Of a stretch of 13,326 nt of DNA, positions 13,249-13,326 are shown piece by piece. This DNA is from Candidatus Galligastranaerophilus gallistercoris (lineage in GTDB: Bacteria > Cyanobacteriota > Vampirovibrionia > Gastranaerophilales > Gastranaerophilaceae): positions 1-13,326 of the forward strand of contig DVJH01000167.1 in the NCBI GenBank assembly GCA_018710795.1, in the 5' to 3' direction. The notes under the pieces are model-generated. The model was not told where the DNA came from. It ran no database searches and saw nothing but the letters and a program-made list of their open reading frames with translations. The first letter of the stretch is position 1. The number at the start of each line of letters is the position of its first letter. Both the position numbers and the translations under genes were made by a program.

Positions 13249-13326
13249 TTAATATTCCTTTTTCGGTGAGTCTTCATACGCAACGTATAAATTTGCAAGA
13301 TTATATCTTGCTTTAACATGTTTAGA
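13249..13326 (-). CDS. C-terminal end of a possible TPR protein (cut by window edge)
   Basis: The last 78 bases encode, on the minus strand, 25 residues and a TAA stop at 13251-13249. The readable part includes KARYNLANLYVAYED, whose A-x-x-N-L-A-x-L-Y spacing resembles a tetratricopeptide repeat helix pair. Everything upstream lies outside the window. It is followed after 45 bases by the Cys-rich gene on the same strand. The frame is short, so the TPR assignment rests on one motif by eye. Confidence 0.5.
   Translation of the reverse strand, partial: SKHVKARYNLANLYVAYEDSPKKEY

Noticed and set aside
13054..13269. 71-codon plus-strand frame near the end
   Set aside because: It overlaps the CxxC gene and the TPR-like end in antisense and has no ribosome site; the cysteine pattern makes the minus frame more credible.
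1..13326. Mobile element, prophage, CRISPR array, tRNA or rRNA
   Set aside because: I saw no transposase, integrase, spaced repeats, cloverleaf or rRNA sequence; the window is nearly filled with housekeeping genes.

Overview
The window is ordinary chromosomal DNA from a low-GC, outer-membrane-bearing bacterium. An Omp85/BamA protein with a signal peptide shows the outer membrane. TGA is used as a stop (wecB ends in TGA), so the code is the standard bacterial one. Three POTRA domains on BamA, as in cyanobacteria, and a small protein with an N-terminal Gln-Ile-Ser...Ser-Phe-Gly stretch suggest the non-photosynthetic cyanobacterial sister group (Melainabacteria/Vampirovibrionia, for example Gastranaerophilales). 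This placement is an inference from style and recall, not from a marker gene. I saw no tRNA, rRNA, CRISPR array, insertion sequence, phage gene or attachment site.

Layout. 1-867 (-) is the N-terminal part of gyrA, cut by the window edge, with Ile at the Ser83 quinolone-determining position. 1022-1426 (-) is a small hydrophobic protein of unknown function with a PGFGQ motif, its own strong promoter and a hairpin terminator. 1553-3460 (+) is glutamine-dependent NAD+ synthetase (nadE). 3564-5570 (+) is bamA with a good promoter. On the minus strand, a SulP-like permease without a STAS domain (7906-6737) is followed 27 bases later by the UDP-GlcNAc 2-epimerase wecB (6709-5597); they probably form a two-gene operon. 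A divergent promoter region at about 7907-7981 separates this operon from ilvB-ilvN-purM-purND (7982-12892, +). 12889-13203 (-) is a small cysteine-rich, probably zinc-binding protein, and the last 78 bases hold the C-terminus of what looks like a TPR protein on the same strand.

How the genes work together. ilvB and ilvN form acetolactate synthase, the first common enzyme of branched-chain amino acid synthesis. They run with short gaps into purM and then into one reading frame that fuses PurN to PurD. PurM, PurN and PurD catalyse purine steps 5, 3 and 2, the same three activities joined in the eukaryotic GART protein but in a different order. purM overlaps purN-purD by 53 bases. This compact purine unit is the most unusual thing in the window. 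wecB supplies UDP-ManNAc for envelope glycans, and bamA inserts outer-membrane proteins.

I did not find a clearly new defence, mobile or RNA system. The best leads are the purM/purN-purD arrangement, the GyrA Ile87 residue, the PGFGQ small protein and the STAS-less SulP-like permease. No intergenic gap exceeds 300 bases; the longest is 868-1021.
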